From NCBI GenBank assembly GCA_900541175.1, contig UQIT01000004.1, forward strand, positions 62,001 through 126,000: a DNA stretch of 64,000 nucleotides, given 5' to 3'. The notes beneath the pieces were generated by a model, which was given only the letters and a program-made list of their open reading frames with translations, had not been told where the DNA came from and made no database searches. Origin of the DNA: an uncultured Collinsella sp. (GTDB taxonomy: Bacteria; Actinomycetota; Coriobacteriia; Coriobacteriales; Coriobacteriaceae). The number at the start of each line of letters is the position of its first letter. Position 1 is the stretch's first letter. Shown here piece by piece: positions 1 through 8,196 of this stretch. Both the position numbers and the translations under genes were made by a program.

Positions 1-30
1 TACCTTTGACGTTTAGATTGGGAGAGAGCC

Positions 31-795
31 ATGATAGGGATCGGGATCGATATCGGGTCTACGGCGGCTAAGGCTGCTGTGGTCGACGGGGAGGGTTCGG
101 TGGCGTGGACGTGCGTGCAGCCAACCGGGTTCTCCTCGGTCGATGCTTCCGAGCGGCTGCGCGAGGCACTGGCAGCGGCTGGCTATGACGTGGCTGCCGA
201 CGACGTGCGCGTGATCGCGACCGGCTACGGCCGTGTTGCCGTGCCCTATGCGCATAAGGTCGTGACCGAGATTACCTGCCACGGCACCGGTGCCGTGCGT
301 CTGTTTGGCGATCACGGCACGGTGATTGACGTGGGCGGCCAGGACACCAAGGTCATCCAACTCAAGGGCGGTCGCGTGGCCAAGTTCGCCATGAACGACA
401 AGTGCGCTGCCGGCACGGGGCGCTTTTTGGAGATCATGGCCGACCGCCTAGGCATTTCCCAGCAGCAGATGGCCGACCTGGCGCGTTCCGGTGAGCCCAC
501 CAAGATCAGCAGCATGTGCACGGTGTTTGCCGAAAGCGAGGTCATCAGCCTGATCGGTCGCGATGAGCCGCGCGAGAACATTGCGCGTGGCGTGATCGAC
601 AGCGTGGTCTCGCGCGTGGCCACTATGGCCGGGCAGGCCGCGGGCGCCCCGTACTACCTGACCGGTGGCCTGTGCGAGAACGCCTTCGTGGTGGAGCGGT
701 TGGGCGAGCTACTGGGGTCGCCGGTGACCACCTCGCCCCAGGCTCGCTTTGCCGGTGCCATCGGCGCGGCTGTCCGCGCCGCCGCCTTGGCCTAG
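31..795 (+). CDS. Acyl-CoA dehydratase activase (HgdC/BadF/YjiL family)
   Basis: ATP-dependent activator of the ASKHA fold that, in characterised relatives, pumps one electron into a [4Fe-4S] 2-hydroxyacyl-CoA dehydratase or a double-cubane reductase. The 254-residue protein shows the phosphate-binding motif GIDIGST (res 5-11), DVGGQDTK (100-107) and the cluster-binding region NDKCAAGTG (Cys125) with a second cysteine at 163 in SSMCTVF. These two cysteines per monomer are expected to bridge one cluster across a dimer. Start chosen at the ATG after GGGAGAG. Its dehydratase partner is not visible and may lie upstream of the window. The next gene starts 15 bases downstream, so cotranscription is likely. 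Family assignment is firm; the substrate is unknown. Confidence 0.85.
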   Translation: MIGIGIDIGSTAAKAAVVDGEGSVAWTCVQPTGFSSVDASERLREALAAAGYDVAADDVRVIATGYGRVAVPYAHKVVTEITCHGTGAVRLFGDHGTVIDVGGQDTKVIQLKGGRVAKFAMNDKCAAGTGRFLEIMADRLGISQQQMADLARSGEPTKISSMCTVFAESEVISLIGRDEPRENIARGVIDSVVSRVATMAGQAAGAPYYLTGGLCENAFVVERLGELLGSPVTTSPQARFAGAIGAAVRAAALA

Positions 796-809
796 GGGTG
801 TACCGCGAC

Positions 810-2027
810 ATGCGCATCCTCAATATCTCGGCACAAAAACCAGATAGTACCGGCAGTGGCACCTACCTTGCCGCGCTCGTGCGCGAACAGATCGAGACGG
901 GGCATCGCGCCGCCGTGCTTTGCGGCGCGGCACCGGGCGATACCCAAGGCGAGCTGGACCGGCGTGCTGCCGTGTTTTCCGTACCGTTCGAGTCGCCCGA
1001 GCTGCCGTTTCCCATCTGCGGTATGTCCGATGTCATGCCCTATCCCTCCACGCGTTATCGTGACCTGACGCCTTCGATGCTCAAGGCATTTGAGCAGGCA
1101 TTTGCTGCTGCAATCAATCGGGCGGTGGCTGAGTTTCGGCCCGATCTGGTGCTCTGCCATCACCTGTATCTGGTGACCGCATTGGCGCGCGAGTGCGTCC
1201 GGGGCGTGCCGGTTGTTGCCGTGTGCCATTCGACCGACCTGCGCCAGCTGCGTTCGCATGCGCTCGAGCGCGATCGCATCGTAAGTGCGGTTCGTCGGCT
1301 CGATGCCGTCTTTGCCCTCCATGCTGAGCAGGCTGAGCAGATTGGCCTGGTGTGCGGCGTCGATGCCGATCGCATCCACGTGATTGGGACGGGCTACGAC
1401 CATCGCGTCTTCTGCCGCGACGCAAGCGTGGCGAGGCAGCCAGGATCGCTTGCGTACGTGGGCAAGATTTGCTTTAAAAAGGGCGTCGAGTCGCTGGTTC
1501 GAGCCGTGTCATTGCCGATTGACGATGGCGTCCGCCCATCTGGCTTGGTGCTTGTGGGCGGCCGCGGGGACGATGCCGAGTACGCGCGTATCGAGCGCTT
1601 GACCGCGGCCTCGGATGTGCCGGTGACGCTGGCGGGGCGCCTGGATAGCGATGGGCTCGTGCGTGTCTACCGCAGTTCCGACGTCTTTGTGCTGCCTTCG
1701 TTTTACGAGGGTCTGCCGCTCGTGACGATCGAGGCCCTCGCGTGCGGCTGCAAAGTTGTGGCGACCGATTTGCCCGGCGTTCGTCCCTGGATGGAGGCGA
1801 TGCTTCCCGGTGCTCCCGTGACGTGGGTGGCGTCGCCACGTATGACGGATGTCGACACGCCCGTGGCGGCCGACCTTCCGTTGTTTGAGCGCGCACTGGC
1901 AGATGCTATCGCGCAGGCGCTTGCGGCTCCGCCTTCGACGTTCGAGCCGTCGGCGGTCTCTTGGGAAGCGTGCCTGGCGCGTATACTTAAAGTCGTTGAT
2001 TTGTTGGAAGGGGGTTCGTATGGCTAA
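810..2027 (+). CDS. Glycosyltransferase, GT4-like (GT-B fold)
   Basis: A 405-residue retaining-type glycosyltransferase. The N-terminal half begins MRILNISAQKPDSTGSGTYL, a Rossmann start with the glycine-rich acceptor loop. The C-terminal half has the donor-site pattern VLPSFYEGLPLVTIEALACG near residues 295-315, with the paired glutamates of GT4 enzymes. An in-frame extension upstream to 672 would overlap the previous gene in arginine-rich nonsense, so the ATG at 810 is the sensible start. The stop overlaps the selD start by 8 bases, implying translational coupling to selenium metabolism. Acceptor and donor are unknown. A link to selenium, such as selenosugar synthesis, is only a guess from position. 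Confidence 0.75.
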   Translation: MRILNISAQKPDSTGSGTYLAALVREQIETGHRAAVLCGAAPGDTQGELDRRAAVFSVPFESPELPFPICGMSDVMPYPSTRYRDLTPSMLKAFEQAFAAAINRAVAEFRPDLVLCHHLYLVTALARECVRGVPVVAVCHSTDLRQLRSHALERDRIVSAVRRLDAVFALHAEQAEQIGLVCGVDADRIHVIGTGYDHRVFCRDASVARQPGSLAYVGKICFKKGVESLVRAVSLPIDDGVRPSGLVLVGGRGDDAEYARIERLTAASDVPVTLAGRLDSDGLVRVYRSSDVFVLPSFYEGLPLVTIEALACGCKVVATDLPGVRPWMEAMLPGAPVTWVASPRMTDVDTPVAADLPLFERALADAIAQALAAPPSTFEPSAVSWEACLARILKVVDLLEGGSYG

Positions 2028-3069
2028 GGACACCATGAGGCTCACGTCTATGACTGCCGCGAGCGGTTGAGCCGCTAAGTTGGCTCCTGGAGCCCTCGCC
2101 CAGGTCCTGGGCGACTTGCCAAATGTGCCCAACGACAATCTGCTCGTGGGGTTCGATACCTCCGACGATGCGAGCGTTTTCCGCGTTGGCGAGAACTTGG
2201 GTCTCGTGCAGTCCATCGACTTCTTCCCGCCGATGGTCGACGATCCCTATCTGTTCGGCCAGATCGCCGCGGCCAACTCGCTGTCGGACATCTACGCCAT
2301 GGGCGGGCGGCCGAGCCATGCCATGAACTTGCTGTGCATACCCAGTTGCCTGGGCGTTGAGGTTGCCGGCCAGATTCTGGCGGGCGGCGCCGACAAGTGC
2401 GTCGAGGCGGGTTGCTCCATCGCGGGCGGTCACACCATTAACGATGACGAGCCCAAGTACGGCCTGTCCGTGAGCGGCTTCGTCGCGCTCGACCGTATGC
2501 TCGCCAACAGCGGCGCGCGCATGGGCGATGTTCTGCTGCTGACCAAGGCGGTTGGCTCGGGCATTATCACCACGGCCATTAAGGGCGAGCTCATCGAGCA
2601 GGACGAGGCCGCAGCCATGTTTGACTCGATGTGCACCCTCAACGAGGCGCCGATTCGTCTGGCCGAGGGACTTGAGCTTCACGGCTGCACCGATGTCACA
2701 GGCTTTGGCCTGATCGGGCACGCGTGCGAGATGGCCGAGGGCTCGGGCGTGCAGATTGAACTTGCGTCGGGGGCGGTGCCGCTCTTTGACCAGGTGCTCG
2801 ACATGGCGCGTCTGGGCATTATCCCCGCGGGCTCCTACCGCAACCAGGACTTCTTTGGCCCGCGCGTGGCTGCCGACGAGGACCTGGAGCCGGGCATGTT
2901 GGATGCGCTGTACGATCCACAGACGTCTGGTGGCCTGCTTATCGCGGCACCTGCTGCCGATGTGGATGAGCTTGCGCGCCGTTTGCATGCCGAGGGGCGC
3001 GTTGCTGCCACAATCGGTCGCGTGTGCGAGCCGGTGCCGGGCGGTCCTGCCGTTCGCGTTGTCCGTTAA
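2020..3069 (+). CDS. selD: Selenide, water dikinase SelD, selenocysteine-containing
   Basis: Makes selenophosphate from selenide and ATP, the donor for selenocysteine and for other selenium modifications. The reading frame starts at ATG 2020 (MAKDTMRLTSMTAASG), meets TGA at 2068-2070, and continues as AAKLAPGALAQVLG to the TAA at 3067. The TGA is codon 17 and Lys is codon 20, which matches the catalytic Cys17/Lys20 pair of E. coli SelD, so TGA is read as Sec17. The rest has typical SelD blocks (DFFPPMVDDPYLFGQIAAAN, GGHTINDDEPKYG, DVTGFGLIGH, DPQTSGG). The full product is 349 residues, about the usual length. A gene caller stopping at TGA would begin at an internal TTG (2080) and lose the active site. 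It is translationally coupled to the glycosyltransferase and followed by yedF. Confidence 0.95.
2068..2116 (+). promoter_or_regulatory. Candidate bacterial SECIS element in selD
   Basis: Downstream of the in-frame TGA (2068-2070) lies a strong stem-loop: TCGCCCAG (2096-2103) pairs with CTGGGCGA (2107-2114) around a GTC turn, or a 7-bp stem around GGTCC. A GU in the apical loop about 34 bases after the UGA fits the window described for bacterial SECIS elements recognised by SelB. A smaller hairpin, GGCTCCTGGAGCC, precedes it. Seen in sequence; function is inferred. Confidence 0.6.
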
Positions 3070-3125
3070 CGACACGTTTATTGAGCTATGTACCGTTCTA
3101 AACGATTTATTCGAAAGGAAAAACT

Positions 3126-3752
3126 ATGTCTACCAAGATTGAAGTCAATGCCATGGGCGATGCCTGCCCGCTGCCCGTCGTCAAGACGCTTAAGGCACTC
3201 AAACAGCTTGATGGCGAGGGTGCCGTGGTGACCTCGGTCGATAACGAGACCGCCGTCAAGAACATCTCCAAGATGGCGCAGGAGAAGGGTTGCGCGGCCT
3301 CGGTCGAGAAGGTTTCTGACGCCGAGTGGCACGTGACCGTGGCGACCTCTGGCGCCGTTGCCGTTGCGGACCCCGAGCAGGACGGTGCCGCTTTCTGCGA
3401 CGCCAGCGCCGGCAAGGGCAAGCTCGTCATTTCCGTCTACACCGACTGCATGGGCCGCGGCGACGACGAACTGGGCCACAAGCTCATGAAGGCCTTCATC
3501 TTTGCCGTGACGCAGCAGGAGGAGCTGCCCGCGACCATGCTGTTCTACAACGGCGGCGCCAAGCTCACCGTCGAGGGCTCGCCGGTGCTCGATGACCTGA
3601 AGGGCCTGGCCGAGCAGGGTGTCGAGATTCTCACCTGCGGTACCTGCCTGGACCACTATGGCATTAAGGACCAGCTTGCGGTGGGCGAGGTCACCAACAT
3701 GTACGTGATCGTGGAGAAGATGGAGCAGGCCGTGCGCGTCGTGCGCCCGTAG
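3126..3752 (+). CDS. yedF: Sulfurtransferase-like selenium metabolism protein YedF
   Basis: Two-domain protein of 208 residues. The N-terminal TusA/SirA domain carries the conserved CPLPVVKT motif (Cys14). The C-terminal half from about residue 97 is a DsrE-like domain with TCGTCLDHYG near its end. Proteins of this architecture cluster with selD and are thought to handle or carry reactive selenium, although the biochemical step is not settled. It lies 56 bases downstream of selD after GAAAGGAAAAACT and just ahead of the DUF3343 gene, as part of one selenium-supply operon. Confidence 0.9.
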   Translation: MSTKIEVNAMGDACPLPVVKTLKALKQLDGEGAVVTSVDNETAVKNISKMAQEKGCAASVEKVSDAEWHVTVATSGAVAVADPEQDGAAFCDASAGKGKLVISVYTDCMGRGDDELGHKLMKAFIFAVTQQEELPATMLFYNGGAKLTVEGSPVLDDLKGLAEQGVEILTCGTCLDHYGIKDQLAVGEVTNMYVIVEKMEQAVRVVRP

Positions 3753-3771
3753 CGTGTTGGTTGGAGTTGTC

Positions 3772-4023
3772 ATGAGGGAGAAGCGCCCGGCGCTTGTCAT
3801 CACGTTTCCCACCACGGCGGCCGCCATGGGTTGCGAGTCCCTGTGCATCGAGCGCGGCCTTCCCGGGCGAACGATTCCCGTGCCCGGGGAGGTCGCTGCC
3901 GGCTGTGGTCTGGCGTGGAAGGCGTTGCCTGCCGATGAGGAACTGCTGCGCGGCGAACTCGCCGCGGCGGGCGTTCCCACCGAGGGCTATACCGTGATTG
4001 ATATGTGGGAGGTCGTGCGATGA
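3772..4023 (+). CDS. DUF3343 protein, putative Se/S carrier-like
   Basis: An 83-residue protein of the DUF3343 family, whose members occur beside yedF, selD and EF2568-type desulfurases. Three cysteines are visible (21, 25 and 45, the last in AAGCGLAWKA), of which Cys45 in the CGL context is the family's likely reactive residue. Start placed at ATG 3772, preceded by GGAG five bases away; a GTG at 3754 would extend it by six residues without a better ribosome site. Its TGA overlaps the next ATG (ATGA). A paralogue with a cysteine-rich extension lies at 31618. Role as persulfide/selenide carrier is inferred. Confidence 0.75.
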   Translation: MREKRPALVITFPTTAAAMGCESLCIERGLPGRTIPVPGEVAAGCGLAWKALPADEELLRGELAAAGVPTEGYTVIDMWEVVR

Positions 4024-5159
4024 TCTACCTGGATAACGCGGCGACGACCATACACAAGCCGCAGACGGTCATCGATGCCGTGACGCAGGCGATGCGCTCG
4101 CTCGGCAATGCCGGGCGCGGCGCCACGTCGGGTGCCCTCGATGCCGCTCGTACGATTCACGGCTGCCGCGCCAAGCTTGCGCGTTTGCTGGGCTGCCCGC
4201 GTGCTGACCATGTCTGTTTTACGCCCAACTCCACCGCGGCGCTCAACACCGTCATCAATGGCGTGGTGCGCCCCGGCGACCGTGTGGTCACGACGGTGCT
4301 CGAGCACAACTCCGTGCTGCGTCCGCTCAACCGCCTGGCGGTAGAGCAGGACGTGACTGTTGAGCATGCGGGCTGTGACGCGAACGGCGTGCTCGACTAC
4401 GACGAGCTCGAGCAGCTGGTCACGCCTGACACGCGTGCCGTAGTGGTGACGCACGCCTCCAATGTGACCGGCAACTCGGTTGACATTGCACGCGTGGCTG
4501 CCATGGCCCATGCGGCAGGTGCACTGGTAATCGTCGATGCCTCGCAGTCTGCCGGAACGGCGCATATCGATATGCAGACCATGGGCCTCGACATCGTGTG
4601 CTTTACTGGCCACAAGGGGCTCATGGGTCCGCAGGGCACCGGTGGCCTGGCCGTGGCGGAGGGCGTTGACGTGGCTCCGTGGGCCATGGGCGGCACGGGC
4701 GTGCACAGCTTCGACCCACTGCAGCCGCTCGAGTGGCCCACGCGCCTTGAGGCGGGCACGCTCAACGGCCACGGCATCGCGGGACTTTCTGCCGGCCTCG
4801 ACTTTATCGAGGCACAAGGCGGGGTCGAGGCGATTGCGGCGCATGAGCGCTCGCTTGCAGAGCGCTTCCTCGCCGGTGTTCGCGAAATCCCGGAGATCAA
4901 GCTTTGCGGCGCCTTTGACCAGCCGACGCGCTCTGCGATTGTGTCGCTCAACGTGGGCGATATCGACTCTGCCGAGATCTCGGACGCGCTCATGCAAGGG
5001 TGGGGGATTGCGACGCGCCCCGGCGCCCATTGCGCTCCGCTCATGCACCGCGCGCTGGGAACCGAGCGCCAGGGTGTCGTCCGATTCTCGTTTGGCTATT
5101 TCAATACGGCCGAGGAAGTCGACACCGCGATTGACGCTTTGCGCGATTTAGCCTGCTAG
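4020..5159 (+). CDS. Cysteine desulfurase family protein (class V aminotransferase, EF2568 type)
   Basis: PLP enzyme of 379 residues expected to take sulfur from cysteine, or selenium from selenocysteine. It opens with MIYLDNAATT and has the cofactor lysine in CFTGHKGLMG (Lys199) and a C-terminal cysteine in RPGAHCAPLMHRALG as the likely persulfide carrier. It resembles the TIGR01977 (EF2568) subgroup, which travels with selenium-dependent molybdenum hydroxylase genes, rather than IscS or SufS. It overlaps the DUF3343 gene by four bases, and a strong terminator follows it, so it closes the selenium operon. The presence of a molybdenum hydroxylase at 34.8 kb fits this reading. Confidence 0.85.
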   Translation: MIYLDNAATTIHKPQTVIDAVTQAMRSLGNAGRGATSGALDAARTIHGCRAKLARLLGCPRADHVCFTPNSTAALNTVINGVVRPGDRVVTTVLEHNSVLRPLNRLAVEQDVTVEHAGCDANGVLDYDELEQLVTPDTRAVVVTHASNVTGNSVDIARVAAMAHAAGALVIVDASQSAGTAHIDMQTMGLDIVCFTGHKGLMGPQGTGGLAVAEGVDVAPWAMGGTGVHSFDPLQPLEWPTRLEAGTLNGHGIAGLSAGLDFIEAQGGVEAIAAHERSLAERFLAGVREIPEIKLCGAFDQPTRSAIVSLNVGDIDSAEISDALMQGWGIATRPGAHCAPLMHRALGTERQGVVRFSFGYFNTAEEVDTAIDALRDLAC

Positions 5160-5173
5160 AGCGTATATACTTG

Positions 5174-5203
5174 CGGGACGGGTGTTTTGCCCGTCCCGTT
5201 TTT
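5174..5203 (+). terminator. Rho-independent terminator after selenium operon
   Basis: Nine-base perfect stem CGGGACGGG (5174-5182) / CCCGTCCCG (5190-5198) with a seven-base loop and a run of five T. It separates the selenium operon from brnQ. Confidence 0.85.
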
Positions 5204-5226
5204 GTTTCGACCCGAAAGGTGTGCAT

Positions 5227-6585
5227 ATGGCCTCATCCGCTCCGCGCGGTTTGCGCTCCGACCATGTCGTTACCGTCGGCATTGCGCTGTTCTCGATGCT
5301 CTTTGGCGCCGGTAACCTCATCATTCCGCCGTTGCTGGCACTTCAGGCCGGCACGGCCACGCCGCTTGCCATGATTGGCTTTTTGATTGCCGCTATCGGT
5401 CTGCCTGTTATGGGCTTTATCGCCGTGGCGCTCGCTGGAACGGCGCGCGAGCTGGCCGGCCGCGTGCACCCCAAGTTCGGTGAGTTCTTTGTCGCGGCGG
5501 TGTATCTGGCCATCGGCCCGTGCCTGGCTATTCCGCGCACGAGCTCCACGGCCTTCGAGATGCTAGTGCCGTTGCTACCCGAGGGCGTTTCGCTCGGCAC
5601 GGCACGTCTGGTGTTTGCCATCGGGTTCTTCGTCGTCGCGTTTACGCTCACGCTGCGTCCGGGTGTCATCACGCGCGTGCTCGGTCGCATTACGGGCCCC
5701 GCGCTCATTGCGCTCATCGTGCTGGTTGTGGGTGCTGCCGTGATCTCGCCGCTGGGACCGGCTGCCGCGCCGCAGGCTCCCTATGATGCAGGCGCTGCCG
5801 TGCAGGGCTTTCTGACTGGATATCAGACCATGGACCTGCTCGCGTCGCTCGCCTTCGGCATTATCATCGCCGAGACCATCCACGAGCTGGGTGTTACCGA
5901 TGACAAGCGCGTGGCCTTCGAGATTTCGCGTTCCGGCGTGATCGCCGGCGTGCTCATGGCCATCATCTATTGTGGCTTGGGCCTTGCCGGAATGCAGCTC
6001 GGCACCGTGATGCCCGACGCCACCAACGGCGCCGCCATCCTTGCCCGCTCTGCCTCCATGCACTTTGGCCTTGCCGGCACGGTCGTGGTCTTCGCCATCT
6101 TCTTCCTCGCCTGCATGAACGTGTGCATCGGCCTCATCAGCTGCTGCTCACGCTACTTCTGCGAGACGTATGTGGTCGAAGGGGGAGCAGAGGCCTCCGA
6201 GGAGGCCATGCGCCGTCCCTTTGCGATTCTTGCCTTTGTGTTCGCGGCGTTTTCGTGCGTGCTCTCCAACGTGGGCCTCGACGTGATTCTTATGTTCTCG
6301 GTGCCCATGCTCAACGCCTTGTATCCCGTTGCCATCGTGCTGGTACTGATGGGCCTGGTGCACGGTTTTTGCGACGCACGTCCGCAGGTGTGGGTTTGGG
6401 TCGGCGGTGTGGTCGCGGTGCAGAGCGTGATCACCTCGGTTCGCGATGCGTTCTTTGCGGGCGCGTGGCTGCCGTTCGATGTGCTGCCGCTGGCGGACAT
6501 TGGAGCCGCGTGGGCGCCGGTCGCTGTGGTGGCGTTTGTGATCGGTCTGCTCCACAGCAAGTTTGTCGCACATTCGAGGAGCTAG
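5227..6585 (+). CDS. brnQ: Branched-chain amino acid transport system II carrier protein
   Basis: LIV-II family symporter of 452 residues, expected to import leucine, isoleucine and valine with Na+ or H+. The first membrane segment has the family signature FSMLFGAGNLIIPPLLALQ, and about twelve hydrophobic segments follow along the length. ATG 5227 follows GAAAGG at suitable spacing; the in-frame sequence further upstream (from 5182) runs through the terminator and is not coding. It stands alone between a terminator and a tRNA promoter. Confidence 0.9.
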   Translation: MASSAPRGLRSDHVVTVGIALFSMLFGAGNLIIPPLLALQAGTATPLAMIGFLIAAIGLPVMGFIAVALAGTARELAGRVHPKFGEFFVAAVYLAIGPCLAIPRTSSTAFEMLVPLLPEGVSLGTARLVFAIGFFVVAFTLTLRPGVITRVLGRITGPALIALIVLVVGAAVISPLGPAAAPQAPYDAGAAVQGFLTGYQTMDLLASLAFGIIIAETIHELGVTDDKRVAFEISRSGVIAGVLMAIIYCGLGLAGMQLGTVMPDATNGAAILARSASMHFGLAGTVVVFAIFFLACMNVCIGLISCCSRYFCETYVVEGGAEASEEAMRRPFAILAFVFAAFSCVLSNVGLDVILMFSVPMLNALYPVAIVLVLMGLVHGFCDARPQVWVWVGGVVAVQSVITSVRDAFFAGAWLPFDVLPLADIGAAWAPVAVVAFVIGLLHSKFVAHSRS

Positions 6586-6596
6586 GGTTTCTGTGC

Positions 6597-6625
6597 TTGC
6601 ACAGGAGGGGAGTCTCCCCTATAAT
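6597..6625 (+). promoter_or_regulatory. Sigma-70 promoter of the tRNA-Pro/tRNA-Gly unit
   Basis: TTGCAC (6597-6602) and a perfect TATAAT (6620-6625) are separated by 17 bases. The spacer contains the palindrome AGGGGAG-T-CTCCCCT (6606-6620), whose last base is the first base of the -10 box. Confidence 0.75.
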
Positions 6626-6676
6626 TTCCTTCGCTTTGGGACACGCAAGGTTTAGACCTTAGCTGCTCAACACCTT

Positions 6677-6753
6677 CGGGACGTGGCGCAGTTTGGTAGC
6701 GCGCCTGCTTTGGGAGCAGGATGTCGCAGGTTCAAATCCTGTCGTCCCGACCA
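6677..6753 (+). tRNA. tRNA-Pro (TGG)
   Basis: Seven-base acceptor stem CGGGACG/CGTCCCG, anticodon arm CCTGC-TTTGGGA-GCAGG with anticodon TGG (6711-6713), T loop TTCAAAT, discriminator A and encoded CCA (6751-6753). Six bases separate it from tRNA-Gly. Confidence 0.95.
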
Positions 6754-6759
6754 TATCTT

Positions 6760-6833
6760 GCGGGCGTAGTTCAATGGTAGAACCCCAGCCTTCCAAGCTG
6801 ATGACGCGGGTTCGATTCCCGTCGCCCGCTCCA
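6760..6833 (+). tRNA. tRNA-Gly (TCC)
   Basis: Acceptor GCGGGCG/CGCCCGC, anticodon loop CTTCCAA giving anticodon TCC (6792-6794), T arm GCGGG-TTCGATT-CCCGT, encoded CCA at 6831-6833. Cotranscribed with tRNA-Pro. Confidence 0.95.
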
Positions 6834-6847
6834 TAGGATAGTTTTAA

Positions 6848-6881
6848 CGGCTTTGGCTCTATTTGGTGCCAGAGCCGTTTT
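6848..6881 (+). terminator. Terminator after the tRNA pair
   Basis: CGGCTTTGGC (6848-6857) pairs with GCCAGAGCCG (6868-6877) with one G-T wobble and a ten-base loop, followed by TTTT. Confidence 0.75.
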
Positions 6882-6914
6882 CATATACATGCCGGGGACC
6901 CCACATCCCCTTCT

Positions 6915-6982
6915 AAGTTGCGGTGAAATACGGACTGTTTTTCGGCTTTTATGGCCCATGTAGTCCGTATCTCACCGCAACT
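6915..6982. repeat. Intergenic palindrome, family A, copy 1
   Basis: Imperfect inverted repeat: AAGTTGCGGTGAAATACGGA on the left and a near-complement ending TCTCACCGCAACT on the right, with a loop of about 20 bases. It occupies the otherwise empty 6882-7149 gap between the tRNA terminator and the next gene. Same family as 8197, 37850, 46235 and 47772. Confidence 0.85.
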
Positions 6983-7149
6983 ATTTGTAAGGTTGGATTT
7001 TGATGCCGTTGGGAGGGTCGTAGCGACCGTCTACCGAGAGTGGAAATATTTTTTGAAGCTCTGACCTGCGGCGTCAAGCTTTTGGTCAGCTTTTGGCAAG
7101 GCCTGCGGACGGAAGCATGCGATAGCGTAATGGTATTCTCTCCGCCGTG

Positions 7150-8169
7150 ATGGTTATGGGGTTGGCCATGCTCGATAAAGGCAAACATTTTCCGCAGTCA
7201 TATGCAAGAATGCTATTCTCGGCCGTTGGAATTCATCAAGATGGACAGCTGCTTATAACAATTAATCCTTGGGATGAACGCCGTGCGCGTGAACTTATGC
7301 AGGAAGAGCTCATGCTTCGTCTTTACAACCACGTGTATGCGGATCCGGTCTATTGGAATAATCTTGGGGTTGAAGATCGCATCTTTCAGCTGGCATCCGC
7401 TATTGCGGTCGTTGAACCGGATGCTGTGTTTTGCGGATCGACGGCAGCGCTGCTCTACGGCATCGGCTCTGCGTATACGCTACTGGATAAAGTGCAAGTG
7501 CTGCTGCCGCGGTCTACAAGGCGTGATACGTATGAGTTCGTTGAATACAAGCGCTGGCGGGCGGGCGAAGTGTGGCGGCTCGGTCTGTTTACGCTGACGG
7601 ATCCGTATCGAACGGTTGTTGATATCGCCCGAACGAGCGCCTTTCGCTATGCGCTGGGCTATGTCGATGGCTTGGCTCGTGAGTACGATGTCGAACGCGA
7701 AGAGCTGCGAGCATATGCGCAGGCAAATTGTCGAGGGTTGCATGGCATCGCGCGTGCTTTTGACGTTTTTGATTATATGGATGGCAGGTCAGACAATGGC
7801 GGCGAGTCCGAGGCGAGAGCAGCGATGATTCTCGCTGGGGTTGCCGCGCCTGAGCTTCAAGTTGAGATAACGCGACCGGGAAACGCTGGTTATTATCTAG
7901 CAGATTATGGCTGGCAGATGTCAGACGGCTCGTGGACGCTGGCAGAGCTGCATGGGTTAGGTAAGTTTGAAGACGAAGCTCAAAATGATCCAGAGCAAGC
8001 AGCGGCAAAAACCTATCGAGCGGCCCTCATGCGCGACGCGAACCTTCGCGCCATGGGCCACAACGTCATTCATTTCAAACTCTCGGACACCTACGACGTA
8101 GAATCGTTCGGTGCCATGATGCGCGGTTACGGCATTCCGACAACAAAACCCTACGTCGACTCCCGATAG
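7150..8169 (+). CDS. Hypothetical protein, AbiEi-like antitoxin/DUF559-type architecture
   Basis: About 339 residues with no sure assignment. The segment around VEPDAVFCGSTAALLYGIGS and KVQVLLPRSTRRDTYEF resembles the DNA-recognition/antitoxin part of actinobacterial AbiEi-like proteins. The C-terminal part (GGESEARAAMILAG, then WTLAELHGLGKFEDEAQ and LRAMGHNVIHF) resembles the degenerate PD-(D/E)XK domain often fused to it. No AbiEii nucleotidyltransferase partner is adjacent, so it is an orphan. Several starts are possible (GTG 7147, ATG 7150, 7156 and 7168). Its codon use is less GC-biased than that of the neighbouring operons. Copies of the family A palindrome flank it on both sides. Confidence 0.6.
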   Translation: MVMGLAMLDKGKHFPQSYARMLFSAVGIHQDGQLLITINPWDERRARELMQEELMLRLYNHVYADPVYWNNLGVEDRIFQLASAIAVVEPDAVFCGSTAALLYGIGSAYTLLDKVQVLLPRSTRRDTYEFVEYKRWRAGEVWRLGLFTLTDPYRTVVDIARTSAFRYALGYVDGLAREYDVEREELRAYAQANCRGLHGIARAFDVFDYMDGRSDNGGESEARAAMILAGVAAPELQVEITRPGNAGYYLADYGWQMSDGSWTLAELHGLGKFEDEAQNDPEQAAAKTYRAALMRDANLRAMGHNVIHFKLSDTYDVESFGAMMRGYGIPTTKPYVDSR

Positions 8170-8196
8170 CGAAATCGTTCGCAGCCAACATTCAAT

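Noticed and set aside
6915..6982. Family A palindromes as ordinary Rho-independent terminators
   Set aside because: No T-run follows either arm, stems are unusually long, and several lie after genes already closed by a real terminator.
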